Under the pieces are notes generated by a model, which did not search any database, was not told the origin of the DNA, and saw only the letters and a list, made by a program, of their open reading frames with translations. Below are positions 45,113 to 54,629 of a stretch of 64,000 nt of DNA, piece after piece. A program made the translations under genes and the position numbers. Numbering within the stretch: position 1 is the first letter of the stretch; every line of letters starts with the position of its first letter. This DNA comes from Candidatus Rokuibacteriota bacterium (GTDB lineage Bacteria; Methylomirabilota; Methylomirabilia; Rokubacteriales; CSP1-6). The stretch lies in assembly GCA_003220535.1 (NCBI GenBank), contig QHSU01000057.1:107397-171396 (forward strand), written 5' to 3'.

Positions 45113-47269
45113 ATGCTGACCCGCCGCCGGTTCGTCCAGTCGACCGCGGTCGCGGGCGCGGCGTTGCTGGTCGGGTTCCGCCTCGACGGGCGCCGGGCGC
45201 TCGCGGCGGACGACGTCTTCGCGCCGAACGCGTTCGTGCGAATCGCGTCGGACAACACGGTCACGATCATCGGGAAGCACCTCGAGATGGGGCAGGGCAG
45301 CTACACGGGGCTCGCGGTCATTCTTGCCGAAGAGCTCGACGCCGACTGGTCGCAGATCCGCGTCGAGGCCGCGCCGGCGGACGTCACGCGCTACAACAAT
45401 ACGAAGTGGGGGCCGATTCAGGGGACCGGCGGCAGCACGAGCCTGGCCGAGTCGTGGGAGCAGCTCCGCCGCGCAGGCGCGACGGCACGCGCCATGCTCG
45501 TCGAGGCCGCCGCCCAGGAGTGGGGCGTACCCGCGTCCGAGATCACCGTGGATGGAGGCGTCGTCTCGCACGTCGCGTCGAATCGACGCGCGACGTTCGG
45601 CGAGCTCGCCTCGAAGGCAGCAGCGCTGACACCGCCCGCCCAGGTGACCTTGAAGGACCCCAAGGACTTCAAGCTCGTGGGCAAGCGCGTGCCGCGGCTC
45701 GATGGAAGCGCGAAGACGGACGGCTCGGCGAAGTTCACCATGGACTTCGCCGAGCCCGGCATGCTGACGGCGCTGATCGCGCGGCCGCCGAGATTCGGCG
45801 CCACCGTGAAGTGGGTCGACACGATCGGCGCGCGGCGCGTCAAGGGCGTGACGCGCGTCGTGCAGGTGCCCGCCGGCGTCGCCGTCGTCGCGACGAGCTT
45901 CTGGGCGGCGCGCAAGGGTCGCGAGGCGCTGCGCGTGGCGTGGGACGAGAGCCGTGCCGAGACCCGCGGCAGCGACGAGCTCTTCGCGGCCTATCGGGTG
46001 CTGGCCGGACGCCCCGGGACGTCCGCACGACGCGAGGGCGACGCCGCCGGCGCGCTTCGCGGCGCGACCCGGGTTCTCGAGGCGTTCTACGAGTTCCCCT
46101 ATCTGGCGCACGCTCCCATGGAGCCGCTCGACGCCGTGGTGCGGCTCGGCGCCGACGGCTGCGACCTCTGGGCCGGTTCTCAGATTCCGACGGTCGACCA
46201 GCAAGTCGTCGCGACCATCGTGGGTCTGCCGCCCGCGAAGGTGCGCGTCCACACGATGCTGGCGGGCGGCAGCTTCGGCCGCCGGGCCACGCCCAACGGT
46301 GACGTCGCCGGCGAGGCGGCGGCCGTGGCGAAGGCCGTCGGCGGCGACAAGCCCGTCAAGGTCGTCTGGACGCGCGAGGACGACATCCAGGGCGGCCGCT
46401 ATCGGCCCCTCTACGTGCACCGTCTGCGCGCGGGGCTCGATGCCCAGGGCAACATCGTCGGCTGGGAGCACCGCATCGTCGGCCAGTCGATCCTCCAGGG
46501 GACACCGTTCGAGGCTATGGTGAAGAACGGCGTCGATGCCACATCCGTCGAGGGCGCGTCCACGCTTCCGTACGCGATTCCCAACATCACGGTGGAGCTT
46601 CACACGACCAGTGTCGGCGTGCCCGTCCTCTGGTGGCGCTCCGTCGGCAGCACCCACACCGCGTTCTCGACGGAGACATTCCTGGACGAGCTCGCGCAGG
46701 CGGCCGGTCGTGATCCCCTCGAGGTGCGGCGCACGCTCCTGGCGAAGCATCCGCGCCACCGCGCGACGCTGGACCTCGCGGCCGAGAAGGCAGGCTGGGG
46801 CGAGCCGCTGCCGCCGGGGCGCGCGCGCGGCATCGCCGTGCACGAGTCGTTCGAGAGCGTCGTCGCGCAGGTCGCCGAGGTGTCCCGCCGCCCCGACGGC
46901 TTGCCGAAGGTCGAGCGCGTGGTCTGCGCCGTCGACTGCGGCACCGCGATCAACCCGGACGTCGTACGGGCCCAGATGGAAGGTGGCATCGGCTTCGGCC
47001 TGGCCGGCGCCTTGTGGAGCGAGATCACGCTCGTGCGCGGCCGGGTGCAGCAGCGGAACTTCGACGGCTATCGCCCGCTGCGCATCAACGACATGCCGGC
47101 GGTCGAGGTGCACATCGTGCCCTCGGGCGCAGCGCCGACGGGCGTGGGCGAGCCCGGCGTCCCGCCGATCGCTCCGGCGGTGGCCAACGCGCTCTATCAG
47201 CTCACGGGCCAGCGGGTGCGGCGCTTGCCGTTCGCGCGCCTGGCACCGGCGGGCACCCGAACGGCATGA
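45113..47269 (+). CDS. iorB: Molybdopterin-binding aldehyde/isoquinoline oxidoreductase large subunit (IorB-like), Tat-exported
   Basis: 718 aa. Tat signal 1-33 ([20 protein letters not shown]), then [21 protein letters not shown] and [12 protein letters not shown]. Mo-cofactor segments: [42 protein letters not shown] and the catalytic Glu in [13 protein letters not shown]. It hydroxylates an N-heterocycle or aldehyde with water; the true substrate is unknown. Export fits the secreted cytochrome that follows. Translation is coupled to both neighbours (2 bp gap, then ATGA overlap). Confidence 0.9.
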   Translation: MLTRRRFVQSTAVAGAALLVGFRLDGRRALAADDVFAPNAFVRIASDNTVTIIGKHLEMGQGSYTGLAVILAEELDADWSQIRVEAAPADVTRYNNTKWGPIQGTGGSTSLAESWEQLRRAGATARAMLVEAAAQEWGVPASEITVDGGVVSHVASNRRATFGELASKAAALTPPAQVTLKDPKDFKLVGKRVPRLDGSAKTDGSAKFTMDFAEPGMLTALIARPPRFGATVKWVDTIGARRVKGVTRVVQVPAGVAVVATSFWAARKGREALRVAWDESRAETRGSDELFAAYRVLAGRPGTSARREGDAAGALRGATRVLEAFYEFPYLAHAPMEPLDAVVRLGADGCDLWAGSQIPTVDQQVVATIVGLPPAKVRVHTMLAGGSFGRRATPNGDVAGEAAAVAKAVGGDKPVKVVWTREDDIQGGRYRPLYVHRLRAGLDAQGNIVGWEHRIVGQSILQGTPFEAMVKNGVDATSVEGASTLPYAIPNITVELHTTSVGVPVLWWRSVGSTHTAFSTETFLDELAQAAGRDPLEVRRTLLAKHPRHRATLDLAAEKAGWGEPLPPGRARGIAVHESFESVVAQVAEVSRRPDGLPKVERVVCAVDCGTAINPDVVRAQMEGGIGFGLAGALWSEITLVRGRVQQRNFDGYRPLRINDMPAVEVHIVPSGAAPTGVGEPGVPPIAPAVANALYQLTGQRVRRLPFARLAPAGTRTA

Positions 47270-47904
47270 AGCTGCGCCCGCTCGGAATCCTGGCGCTCGG
47301 CGTGGCGGCGCTGGCGCCGGCGGCCCTCATCGCGTCGACCGGGCGAGCCCAGACTGCGGCGCCGCCGCGCGCTCCGATGAGCCGCGAGCTTCGACCGCCG
47401 AGCGCCTTCGCGGGCATCCGCGACCCGGCCGCGCGCTCGGCGGCGCTTTTCACCGAAGCCGGCAAAGTGCTCCAGCACGCGCGCTGCCTCAACTGTCATC
47501 CCGATGGCGATCGCCCGTCGCAGGGCATCGGCTATTCGCATCAGCCGCCCGTCCAGCGCGGCGCCGACGGCTTCGGCATCACCGCGATGCGCTGCACCAC
47601 GTGTCACCAGGCCACGAACTTCGACCCGGGCCGCGTTCCCGGCCACCCCAAGTGGCATCTCGCGCCCGCCTCGATGGCATGGCAGCGCCGCTCACTCGCC
47701 GAGATCTGTGCGCAGGTGAAGGACCCCGACCGTAACGGCGGCCACCCTCTGGATGAGATCGTCGAGCACATGGCGCGCGACACGCTCGTAGGCTGGGCCT
47801 GGAACCCCGGCGCGGATCGCGAGCCCGCGCCGGGGACGCAGGCGGCATTCGGCGCGCTGATCAAGGCCTGGGCGGACTCCGGCGCCTCCTGCCCAGGCCG
47901 CTAG
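47266..47904 (+). CDS. Periplasmic dihaem-type cytochrome c partner of the Mo-hydroxylase
   Basis: 212 aa. Signal peptide 1-29 ([20 protein letters not shown]). Two CxxCH haem motifs: C74-L-N-C-H78 and C110-T-T-C-H114. The [23 protein letters not shown] opening and [20 protein letters not shown] are typical of the isoquinoline-1-oxidoreductase-linked cytochromes. The ATG overlaps the iorB stop (ATGA). It ends in TAG at the edge of a palindromic repeat that probably terminates the operon. Confidence 0.9.
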   Translation: MKLRPLGILALGVAALAPAALIASTGRAQTAAPPRAPMSRELRPPSAFAGIRDPAARSAALFTEAGKVLQHARCLNCHPDGDRPSQGIGYSHQPPVQRGADGFGITAMRCTTCHQATNFDPGRVPGHPKWHLAPASMAWQRRSLAEICAQVKDPDRNGGHPLDEIVEHMARDTLVGWAWNPGADREPAPGTQAAFGALIKAWADSGASCPGR

Positions 47905-48032
47905 CAGCCTGCTGAAAAGGGCCCATCTGCTTCGTTGGCGCCCTCGGCGGCACGCTCGACGTACAGCAAGTACGCCTCGCGTGCCGCCGTCGGGCGCCGC
48001 CTCGCACCTGGACCTTTTTTGAGCGGCCTGCA
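47904..48032. repeat. Long palindromic intergenic repeat
   Basis: Outer arms CAGCCTGCTGAAAAGGGCCCA and TGGACCTTTTTTGAGCGGCCTG are near inverted repeats (TGCTGAAAA opposite TTTTTTGAGC). The inner arms (GGCGCCCTCGGCGGCACGC and GCGTGCCGCCGTCGGGCGCC) pair almost perfectly around GTAC-AGCAA-GTAC. It sits between convergent genes ending at 47904 and 48074, so it could act as a bidirectional terminator or RNA stability element. It looks like a mobile or REP-like dispersed repeat. Confidence 0.75.
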
Positions 48033-48073
48033 GCGCTCGGGGGGTCGGCGCGAGGACGCGTCGTGACTGACGA

Positions 48074-48913
48074 TCAGGTTTGCATCGCGGCCGCGTAGGC
48101 GTCGAGGCGCGGGAGCACGGCGTCGCGGGGCTCGGACGGCACACTGAAGATCGCGCGCTCGACGCCGGCCGCCGCGAGCGCCTCGAGGGCTTGCTTCTTG
48201 GGCGGCGCGAAGAAGATGGACACCGGCGCCGATTTCGGATCGCGACCCGCCTTCTTCAACCGCTCGCGCAGCTCGGGGATGCGCTCCACGGGGTTCGTCT
48301 TCGGACGCATGATCGGCATCCAGCCGTCGCCGAACTCCACGACGCGGTCGAACGTCGTCGCGCCGTCGCCGCCGATGAGAATCGGTGGATGCGGTCGCTG
48401 CAGCGGCTTGGGATCCGCCCAGATCCTGTCGAAGTTCACGAACTGCCCGTGAAATTCTGCCTCGCGCTTGGTCCAGATCTCTTTCATCGCCAGCACGCGC
48501 TCGCGGAGGAGTCGCCAGCGGCTCTTCCACGCGGTGCCGTGGTTTTCCATCTCTTCGGCGTTCCAGCCGCCGCCGATGCCGAAGAGGACGCGGCCGCCCG
48601 ACAGGCGGTCGAGCGTGGCGACCTCTTTGGCGGTGGTGATCGGATCGCGCTCGATCACGAGGCAGATGCCGGTGCCGAGCTTGAGGCGTCTGGTCGCCGC
48701 GGCCGCGGCCATCAGCGCGACGAAAGGATCGTAGGACGACCAGTAGTCGCGCGGGAGCTCGGCGCCGCCGGGCCAGGGGCTTCGCCGGCTGGCGGGGATG
48801 TGCGTGTGCTCGGGGAACCACACCGACTCGAAGCCGCGCTCCTCGAGCGACCGCGCCAGCTCGTCGGGAGCCATCGCATACTCGGTCGGGAACATCACGA
48901 CGCCGTAGTGCAT
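48074..48913 (-). CDS. LLM class F420-dependent oxidoreductase
   Basis: 279 aa. HYGVVMFPTEYAMAPDEL, then FESVWFPEHTHIPASRRSP, KLGTGICLVIERDPITTAKEVATLDRLSGGRVLFGIGGGWN (in parts) and PHPPILIGGDGATTFDRVVEFGDGWMP are marks of the TIGR03619-type F420 oxidoreductases. It should transfer hydride between F420 and a small molecule. AAGGAGGTCTTC precedes the ATG. It is divergent from the DAO oxidase (33 bp between starts). Confidence 0.9.
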   Translation of the reverse strand: MHYGVVMFPTEYAMAPDELARSLEERGFESVWFPEHTHIPASRRSPWPGGAELPRDYWSSYDPFVALMAAAAATRRLKLGTGICLVIERDPITTAKEVATLDRLSGGRVLFGIGGGWNAEEMENHGTAWKSRWRLLRERVLAMKEIWTKREAEFHGQFVNFDRIWADPKPLQRPHPPILIGGDGATTFDRVVEFGDGWMPIMRPKTNPVERIPELRERLKKAGRDPKSAPVSIFFAPPKKQALEALAAAGVERAIFSVPSEPRDAVLPRLDAYAAAMQT

Positions 48914-48946
48914 GAAGACCTCCTTGGGTGATGTAGCATACGCCGA

Positions 48947-50062
48947 GTGACATCTCGTCGGTCAATAGCCTCGCCTCGGCACGTCGTCGTCTGCGGCGCC
49001 GGCGTCATGGGCGCTTCGGTGGCTTACTTCCTCGCCCGCCGCGGCATCGCCGTGACCGTGGTGGAGCGTTCGGGCGTGGCCTGCGCGGCGTCGGGCAAAT
49101 CCGGCGGATTCCTGGCCCTCGACTGGTGTGACGGCACGCCGCTCGGCCCCCTGGCGCGCGCGAGCTTCGCGCTCCACGCCGAGCTGGCCAAGCAGCTCGA
49201 GGTCGACTACGGCTACCGCCGCATGGATACCTTCATGCTGGCCGCGCGCGAGCGGGGGACGCTCGCCGGCGGTCATCGCGTCGCGGCTCCGCGCTGGCTC
49301 GACGGTGCCGGTGTCGTCACGTCGGCGCTCGGCACCAACGAGACCACGGCCCAGGTCACGCCGGCCCGGTTCACCGCTGCACTGCTCGACGGCGCACGGG
49401 CTCGCGGCGCCAGGCTGCGTATCGGTATCGTCGAGGGCGTGGTGCAGCGCGACGGCGCGGCCGTCGGCGTCACGGTCGAGGGCGAGACGCTCGAGGGCGA
49501 CGCCGTCGTCCTCGCCATGGGGCCGTGGACGAGTCGCGCGGTGGGACGGCTGGCGCTGCCCAGCGTCTACGGCCTCAAGGGGTACAGCGTGACCCTCGCG
49601 GGCGCCGACGTGCCCGCCCACGCGCTCTTCGTCGACTACCGCACGGCCGACGGCCGTGCGCTCGAGCCCGAGATCTTTCCGCGCCCCGACGGCGAGGTCT
49701 ACGTGTGCGGGATGGCCGACCCGGCGCCGCTGCCGGATTCGCCGGACGCGGTGGAGGTGAGCGAGGTCTCGTGCGAGACGCTGGCGCGCGCGGCCGGGCG
49801 GGTGTCCACCGTGCTGGCCGGAGCGCGCGTCGTTCGTCGGCAGGCGTGCTACCGTCCCGTCACCGACGACGGCCTGCCGCTGATCGGCCGCGTCCCCGGC
49901 GTCGGGAACGCGTACGTGGCGACCGGCCACGGCCCGTGGGGCATCCTCAACGCGCCCGCCACGGGCCTCGCCTTGGCCGAGCTGATCAGCGATGGCGCCT
50001 CCGCGTCGGCGGACCTTCGATCGTTCGATCCCGCGCGGCTGCCCGCCGCTCCGGTCGGATGA
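48947..50062 (+). CDS. FAD-dependent oxidoreductase, DAO (D-amino acid/glycine oxidase) family
   Basis: 371 aa. GxGxxG FAD site in VVVCGAGVMGASVAYFLARRG, with the ERSG acidic end, then CAASGKSGGFLALDW. The C-terminal VRRQACYRPVTDDGLPLIG and TGHGPWGILNAPATGLALAELI match the DAO domain. It likely oxidises an N-methyl or D-amino substrate. The start is GTG at 48947 and lacks a clear ribosome site. Its stop overlaps the start of the DUF2652 remnant. Confidence 0.9.
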   Translation: MTSRRSIASPRHVVVCGAGVMGASVAYFLARRGIAVTVVERSGVACAASGKSGGFLALDWCDGTPLGPLARASFALHAELAKQLEVDYGYRRMDTFMLAARERGTLAGGHRVAAPRWLDGAGVVTSALGTNETTAQVTPARFTAALLDGARARGARLRIGIVEGVVQRDGAAVGVTVEGETLEGDAVVLAMGPWTSRAVGRLALPSVYGLKGYSVTLAGADVPAHALFVDYRTADGRALEPEIFPRPDGEVYVCGMADPAPLPDSPDAVEVSEVSCETLARAAGRVSTVLAGARVVRRQACYRPVTDDGLPLIGRVPGVGNAYVATGHGPWGILNAPATGLALAELISDGASASADLRSFDPARLPAAPVG

Positions 50063-50512
50063 TGGCGTCGACACGGCAGCGAGAGCAGGGGTACCTCGTC
50101 ATCGGCGACATCTCCGGGTACACCTCGTTCCTGGCGCGCACCGAGCTCGAGCACGCCCACGGCATCGTGGCGGGGGGTGGGCTGGGAGAGCCACTGCGAC
50201 CACGGCGCCTACACGCTCGTCCACCGCGCCGTGGACTGGCGCCCGTTCGATTACCTCACGCTCGAGACCACGCCCATCACACGCGGTCTGGCGGCGCTGC
50301 CGCGCAGTCTCAGCACGTTCGAGTTCACCGAGGATGGCCCGAGCCGGTGCGTGGTCGCCATGCGTGTCCGGGCCAAGGAGCGCGGCCTGCTGAGCCACGT
50401 CACGATCCCGCTGGCGGTGTGGATCATCCGACGCCAGTTCCGGGCCCACTATGCCGCGCTCGCCGCGTTCTCGACGCCGACGCCCGGGCGTGGCACGCGA
50501 CGCCGTGATCAT
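50062..50512 (+). pseudogene. DUF2652-SRPBCC protein with internal deletion and frameshift
   Basis: The N-terminus reads QGYLVIGDISGYTSFLARTELEHAHGIV, the standard opening of the two-domain DUF2652 proteins (a degenerate nucleotide-cyclase-like domain). The frame then breaks and a second frame gives YTLVHRAVDWRPFDYLTLE, FTEDGPSRCVVAMRVRAKE and WIIRRQFRAHY, the C-terminal polyketide-cyclase-like domain. About half of the usual ~350 aa is missing. It starts inside the DAO stop. Confidence 0.7.
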
Positions 50513-50524
50513 CGACCCGCGCGG

Positions 50525-51682
50525 TCAGCCGAGCTTCACGCCGTATTTCTCGAGGGTGTCCTTGCGCAACTCGAGGCCGAGACCCGGCGTCTCGGGCACC
50601 GTCATGAAGCCGTCGACGATCTTCGGGCGCTCGTGAAAGAGCTCGAACCACAGGGGATCGCGGGTCGGGTCGGCGAACGATTCCAGGATGAAGCCGGTCG
50701 GGCTGGCGGCGACGGCGTGGACGTGGATCTGCGGATCGTGATGCGCCGCGAGCGGCACCTGGTAGAGCTCGGTCATGACCGCCGCCTTGCGCCAGGTCGT
50801 GAGGCCGCCTGCCCAGGTGGAGTCGATGATCAAATAGTCGACGAGACCCTCGGCCACCATCGTACGCAGGCCGAAAGGCGTGTACTCCGTCTCGCCGGCC
50901 GCGATGGGGACATCGACCTCGTCCTTCAGGCGGCGTAGCGCGTGCCGCTCGTCGTACCAGGGCATCGGGTCCTCGAGCCAGAAGATGTTGTGAGACTCGC
51001 AAAGCCTGGTCGCGCGGACGGCCGTCGGCAGGTCCCATCCCTGGTTCGCATCGATCATGATGGCCACGTCGTCGCCGACCGCCTTGCGGATCAGACCGAC
51101 GCGCTCGGCGTCGGCCTCGGGCGCCAGGCCCGCGACCTTGACCTTGATCGTGCGATAGCCTTGCTCGAGGTAGAGCGCCGCCTCGCGCCGTAGATCGTCC
51201 GGGCGCTCGCCGTCGCGATAGTAGAAGCCGGTGACGTACGCGGGCACGCGGGAGCGGAGCGCTCCGCCGAGGAGCGCCACGACGGGTCGTCCCATGGCCT
51301 TGCCCATGAGGTCCCACAGCGCGATGTCGATGGCGCTGATGGCCGTCACGAGCTGCCGGCGTTGCTGCGCCAGCGTCGGGATCCCGCGCACGCTCGTGTA
51401 GGTGAGGGCGAAGAGATCCTGCCAGATCCGCTCGACGCCGAAGGGGTCCTGACCGACGACGAGAGGGGTGATGCGCTCGAGGATCTGGCCGACGGCGCGC
51501 ATGCCTTCCGGACCCCCTTGAGAGAGGAAAGGGCCGTGAGCCTCGCCGATGCCCACGAGGCCGGCGTCGGTCGTGAGCCGCACGACGAGCTCGCTCACCC
51601 GGCTGATCGTGGAGGTGGACGTGCGAACCGGCTGCGGCAGCGGTGCGGACAGGAAGTACGTAGCGAGCGCTGTGATCTTCAT
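50525..51682 (-). CDS. Mandelate racemase/muconate lactonising enzyme family protein
   Basis: 385 aa enolase-superfamily TIM barrel. K180-V-K182 supply the acid/base lysines; metal ligands D211 (DANQG), E237 (WLEDP) and E264 (AAGETEYT) are all present, and HHD in PLAAHHDPQIH is the opposite base. It abstracts the alpha-proton of a carboxylate, typically an acid sugar or muconate. Start at 51682 follows GCGGAGGCGAG; a frame to 51748 is discarded. Confidence 0.9.
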   Translation of the reverse strand: MKITALATYFLSAPLPQPVRTSTSTISRVSELVVRLTTDAGLVGIGEAHGPFLSQGGPEGMRAVGQILERITPLVVGQDPFGVERIWQDLFALTYTSVRGIPTLAQQRRQLVTAISAIDIALWDLMGKAMGRPVVALLGGALRSRVPAYVTGFYYRDGERPDDLRREAALYLEQGYRTIKVKVAGLAPEADAERVGLIRKAVGDDVAIMIDANQGWDLPTAVRATRLCESHNIFWLEDPMPWYDERHALRRLKDEVDVPIAAGETEYTPFGLRTMVAEGLVDYLIIDSTWAGGLTTWRKAAVMTELYQVPLAAHHDPQIHVHAVAASPTGFILESFADPTRDPLWFELFHERPKIVDGFMTVPETPGLGLELRKDTLEKYGVKLG

Positions 51683-51741
51683 CTCTCGCCTCCGCGGCGA
51701 TGATATCGAATAACAGGCTCGCTGGTGATCCCTCTTGAGCG

Positions 51742-51771
51742 TATGCATTATTTGTGCATAATCGTCTGCAT
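51742..51771 (+). promoter_or_regulatory. TGCAT repeats and dyad upstream of vapB (candidate autoregulatory operator)
   Basis: A perfect dyad TATGCA-N7-TGCATA spans 51742-51760. The TGCAT core occurs three times (51744, 51755, 51767), about one helical turn apart, the last ending at the base before the vapB ATG. The stretch is AT-rich compared with its surroundings. VapB antitoxins of the ribbon-helix-helix class bind repeats of this kind over their own promoters. Confidence 0.5.
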
Positions 51772-51972
51772 ATGAGAACTACGTTGAACCTCGACGACGA
51801 GCTGATCCGGGAAGCGGGGCGGCTGACCGGGCTCCACGCGAAGACCGACGTGATTCACGAGGGCCTGCGCGCGCTGATCACTCGAGAAAGTGCTCGCCGC
51901 CTCGCGGCCCTCGGCGGAAAGCTCCCGACGGCCAAGGCCCCACCCCGCCGCCGTCAGAGGCGGCCGCGCTGA
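51772..51972 (+). CDS. vapB: Type II antitoxin VapB-like (ribbon-helix-helix)
   Basis: 66 aa. MRTTLNLDDELIREAGRLTG matches the Arc/MetJ-type VapB start, and the tail is basic. The ATG at 51772 is chosen over GTG 51754 because it gives the standard opening and the operator dyad then lies upstream. The stop overlaps vapC by one base (TGATG). Confidence 0.9.
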   Translation: MRTTLNLDDELIREAGRLTGLHAKTDVIHEGLRALITRESARRLAALGGKLPTAKAPPRRRQRRPR

Positions 51973-52334
51973 TGCTCGTCGACACGTCCGTCTGGATCGA
52001 CCACTTCCGTCGCCCCCAGTCTGCTCTCGTCGCTGCCCTCGAACGCGGTGACGCGGAATGCCACGACTTCGTCCTCGGGGAGCTGGCGTGTGGCGTGCTG
52101 CCTCGCCGCGACGAGGTCCTGACGCTCATGCGGACGCTTCCGCGCATCTCCCCGGTAGCCTATGACGAAGCAATGGCGCTCGTCGCAGAACGCCGCCTCT
52201 GGGGCCACGGGCTGGGGTGGGTGGACGTCAATCTTCTCGCAGCAACCCTCGTGGCCGGTGCGCGCCTCTGGACGCAGGATCGTAGACTACAAAAGGTCGC
52301 TCACGGTCTCGGTGTCGCCTGGGAGGGGCCATGA
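51972..52334 (+). CDS. vapC: VapC toxin, PIN-domain ribonuclease
   Basis: 120 aa. The four acidic residues of PIN nucleases are present: D4 (VDTSVW), E37 (GELACG), D85 (WVDVNLLA) and D103 (TQDRRL). It is therefore expected to be an active Mg2+-dependent ribonuclease, neutralised by VapB. Its TGA overlaps the ATG of the following peptide-binding protein gene, an unusual arrangement. Confidence 0.9.
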   Translation: MLVDTSVWIDHFRRPQSALVAALERGDAECHDFVLGELACGVLPRRDEVLTLMRTLPRISPVAYDEAMALVAERRLWGHGLGWVDVNLLAATLVAGARLWTQDRRLQKVAHGLGVAWEGP

Positions 52335-53872
52335 AATCGTTCTTCGTTCGCTCGGTGATCGTCGTGCTCGTCCTGCTCCCCTTCACCCTCCCGGCCGCCG
52401 CCGCGGCAGCTCCGGAAGGGACGCTGACCTGGGGCGTCCACACGACCCTGGCCGCGCGCTGGCTCGACCCGAGCGACACCGAGGCGTTCATCACGCCGTT
52501 CATGGTGCTCTACGCGATCCACGACGCGCTGGTGAAGCCGATGCCGGCCGGGGACAACACGCCGAGCCTGGCCGAATCGTGGACGGTGACGAAGGACGGG
52601 CTCACCTACGAGTTCGTCCTGCGCAAGGGCGTGAAGTTCCACAACGGTGACCCCGTGACCGCGGACGACGTCAAGTTCTCGTTCGACCGCTACCACGGCG
52701 CGGCGGCGAAGCTCCTCAAAGAGCGTGTGCGCGAAGTGCAGATCGTCGATCCGGGCCGCGTGCGCTTCCACCTGAAGGAGCCGTGGCCGGACTTCATGAC
52801 GTTCTACGGCACGTCCGCCACCGGAGCCGCATGGATCGTCCCGAAAAAATACGTCGACAAAGTCGGCGAGGACGCCTTCAAGAAGGCGCCGGTGGGCGCC
52901 GGGCCCTATCGCTTCGTGAGCTTCAACCCGGGCATCGAGCTGGTCATGGAGGCCTTCGAGGGCTACTGGCGCAAGGTTCCCGGCGTGAAGCGGCTCGTCT
53001 TCAAGAGCATGCCCGACGAGACCACGCGCGCGGCCGCACTCAAGGCGGGCGACGTCGACATCGTGTATCTGTTGAGCGGTCCGGTGGCCACGGACGTCAA
53101 GCGGACGCCGTCCCTACGCCTGGCGGCCGCCATGCCGCCCGGCGTCGTTTTCCTCGACCTGCCCGAGCAGTGGGATCCGAAATCTCCGTGGCACGACCGG
53201 CGCGTTCGCCTGGCGGCCAGCCACGCTCTCGACCGCAATGCGCTCAACCAGGCCGAGACCCTCGGGCTCTCGCGCCCGACCGGCGGCCTCGTGCCACGGG
53301 TCCTGGAGTTCGCGCGGGCCTACGACCCGCCCCCGTACGATCCGGCGCGCGCCAAGCAGCTCCTGGCCGAGGCCGGCTACCCGGCGGGCTTCGATGCCGG
53401 CGACCTCACGCCGTTTCCGCCGTTTTTCTCGCTGGCCGAGGCGCTGGGTAACTACCTCCAAGCCGTGGGCATCAGGACCCGCGTGCGCACGATGGAGCGC
53501 GCCGCCTTCCTCACCGCGTGGCGCGAGCACAAGATCAAGGGCGTGATCATGGGGCTCGGCGCGCCCGCCGGCAACGCGGCGACGCGGATCGAAGTCTACG
53601 TCACCAAGAGCGGCATCTACTCCTCGGGTGTCGTGCCGGAGATCGAAGACCTCTACCAGCGCCAGGGTCGCGAGCTGGACCGCAAGAAGCGCGAGGCCAC
53701 GCTGCACCAGATCCAGCAGATCATGCACGACCGGGTGCTGCACGTGCCGGTCTACGAGCTGGCGTTTCTCTGGGGCATCGGGCCTCGGGTCGAGGAGGCG
53801 TGCGTCGACCACATCAAGGGGTTTTCGTACTCCGCGCCCTACGAGGACTTGAAGCTCAAGGCCGGACGATAG
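52331..53872 (+). CDS. ABC transporter substrate-binding protein, family 5 (peptide/nickel type), paralogue
   Basis: 513 aa. Signal peptide about 1-25 (VLVLLPFTLPAAAAAA). It closely parallels the protein at 22544-24070, with shared blocks FITPFMVLYAIHDALVKPMP, KGVKFHNGDP, VGAGPYRFVSFNPGIELVMEAF and WDPKSPWHDRRVRLAA. The ATG lies inside the vapC stop (ATGA), so it may be read from the vap promoter, although GGGAGGGGCC just upstream is a strong site of its own. No permease or ATPase follows. Confidence 0.9.
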   Translation: MKSFFVRSVIVVLVLLPFTLPAAAAAAPEGTLTWGVHTTLAARWLDPSDTEAFITPFMVLYAIHDALVKPMPAGDNTPSLAESWTVTKDGLTYEFVLRKGVKFHNGDPVTADDVKFSFDRYHGAAAKLLKERVREVQIVDPGRVRFHLKEPWPDFMTFYGTSATGAAWIVPKKYVDKVGEDAFKKAPVGAGPYRFVSFNPGIELVMEAFEGYWRKVPGVKRLVFKSMPDETTRAAALKAGDVDIVYLLSGPVATDVKRTPSLRLAAAMPPGVVFLDLPEQWDPKSPWHDRRVRLAASHALDRNALNQAETLGLSRPTGGLVPRVLEFARAYDPPPYDPARAKQLLAEAGYPAGFDAGDLTPFPPFFSLAEALGNYLQAVGIRTRVRTMERAAFLTAWREHKIKGVIMGLGAPAGNAATRIEVYVTKSGIYSSGVVPEIEDLYQRQGRELDRKKREATLHQIQQIMHDRVLHVPVYELAFLWGIGPRVEEACVDHIKGFSYSAPYEDLKLKAGR

Positions 53873-53893
53873 GCGCGCCGACCCCGCGATCCG

Positions 53894-54598
53894 TCAGCTC
53901 TTCACGTCGACTCGATAGGGGATCGGATCGGCGATGCCGTTGGCCCTGAAGCCCTTGAGGCGCAGGAGGCACGAGTCGCACGCGCCGCAGGCGACGCCGG
54001 CGGGGGACGGATCGTAGCAAGAGATCGTCAGGCCGTAGTCCACGCCGAGGTCGAGGCCGCGTCGGATGATCTCGGCCTTGGTGAGGCGAATCAGGGGCGT
54101 GTGGATCGTCAGGGGACGGACGCCCTCGACGGCCGCCCTGGTGGCCAGGTCGGCCATGCGCTGGTACGCCGCGATGTACTCCGGGCGGCAATCGGGATAT
54201 CCGCTGTAGTCCATCGCGTTCACGCCCAGGAAGATGTCGTGCGAGCCGAGAACCTCGGCCCAGGCGAGCGCGAAGGACAGGAAAATCGTGTTGCGCGCGG
54301 GGACGTAGGTGACCGGTATATTCCCGCCGATCTCGTCTACCGCGCGGTGCTTGGGTACCGGCATGTCGGTCGTGAGCGCCGACCCGCCGAACGCGCGGAG
54401 ATCGATGGTGACGACGACGTGCTCACGCACGCCGAGCCGCTGGCCGACGAGACGCGCCCGGTCGATCTCGATCCGATGACGCTGTCCGTACTCGAACGTC
54501 TGCGCGTAGACCTCGAACCCGTCGGCGAGCGCGATCGCGGCGGTCGTCGTCGAATCGACGCCACCGCTCAGGAGCACGACGGCTCTGGGCTTGTCCAT
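53894..54598 (-). CDS. queC: 7-cyano-7-deazaguanine synthase (queuosine/preQ0 pathway)
   Basis: 234 aa. ATP-pyrophosphatase loop [18 protein letters not shown], then [35 protein letters not shown] and [18 protein letters not shown] are QueC landmarks. A zinc Cys set closes the protein ([13 protein letters not shown]). It makes preQ0 from carboxydeazaguanine. The other que genes are not in the window. The start at 54598 gives the normal [10 protein letters not shown] opening; a frame starting at 54646 is rejected. Confidence 0.95.
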   Translation of the reverse strand: MDKPRAVVLLSGGVDSTTTAAIALADGFEVYAQTFEYGQRHRIEIDRARLVGQRLGVREHVVVTIDLRAFGGSALTTDMPVPKHRAVDEIGGNIPVTYVPARNTIFLSFALAWAEVLGSHDIFLGVNAMDYSGYPDCRPEYIAAYQRMADLATRAAVEGVRPLTIHTPLIRLTKAEIIRRGLDLGVDYGLTISCYDPSPAGVACGACDSCLLRLKGFRANGIADPIPYRVDVKS

Positions 54599-54629
54599 CC
54601 CCCAGAGTTTATCGCTTCGGCGTCCGGCG

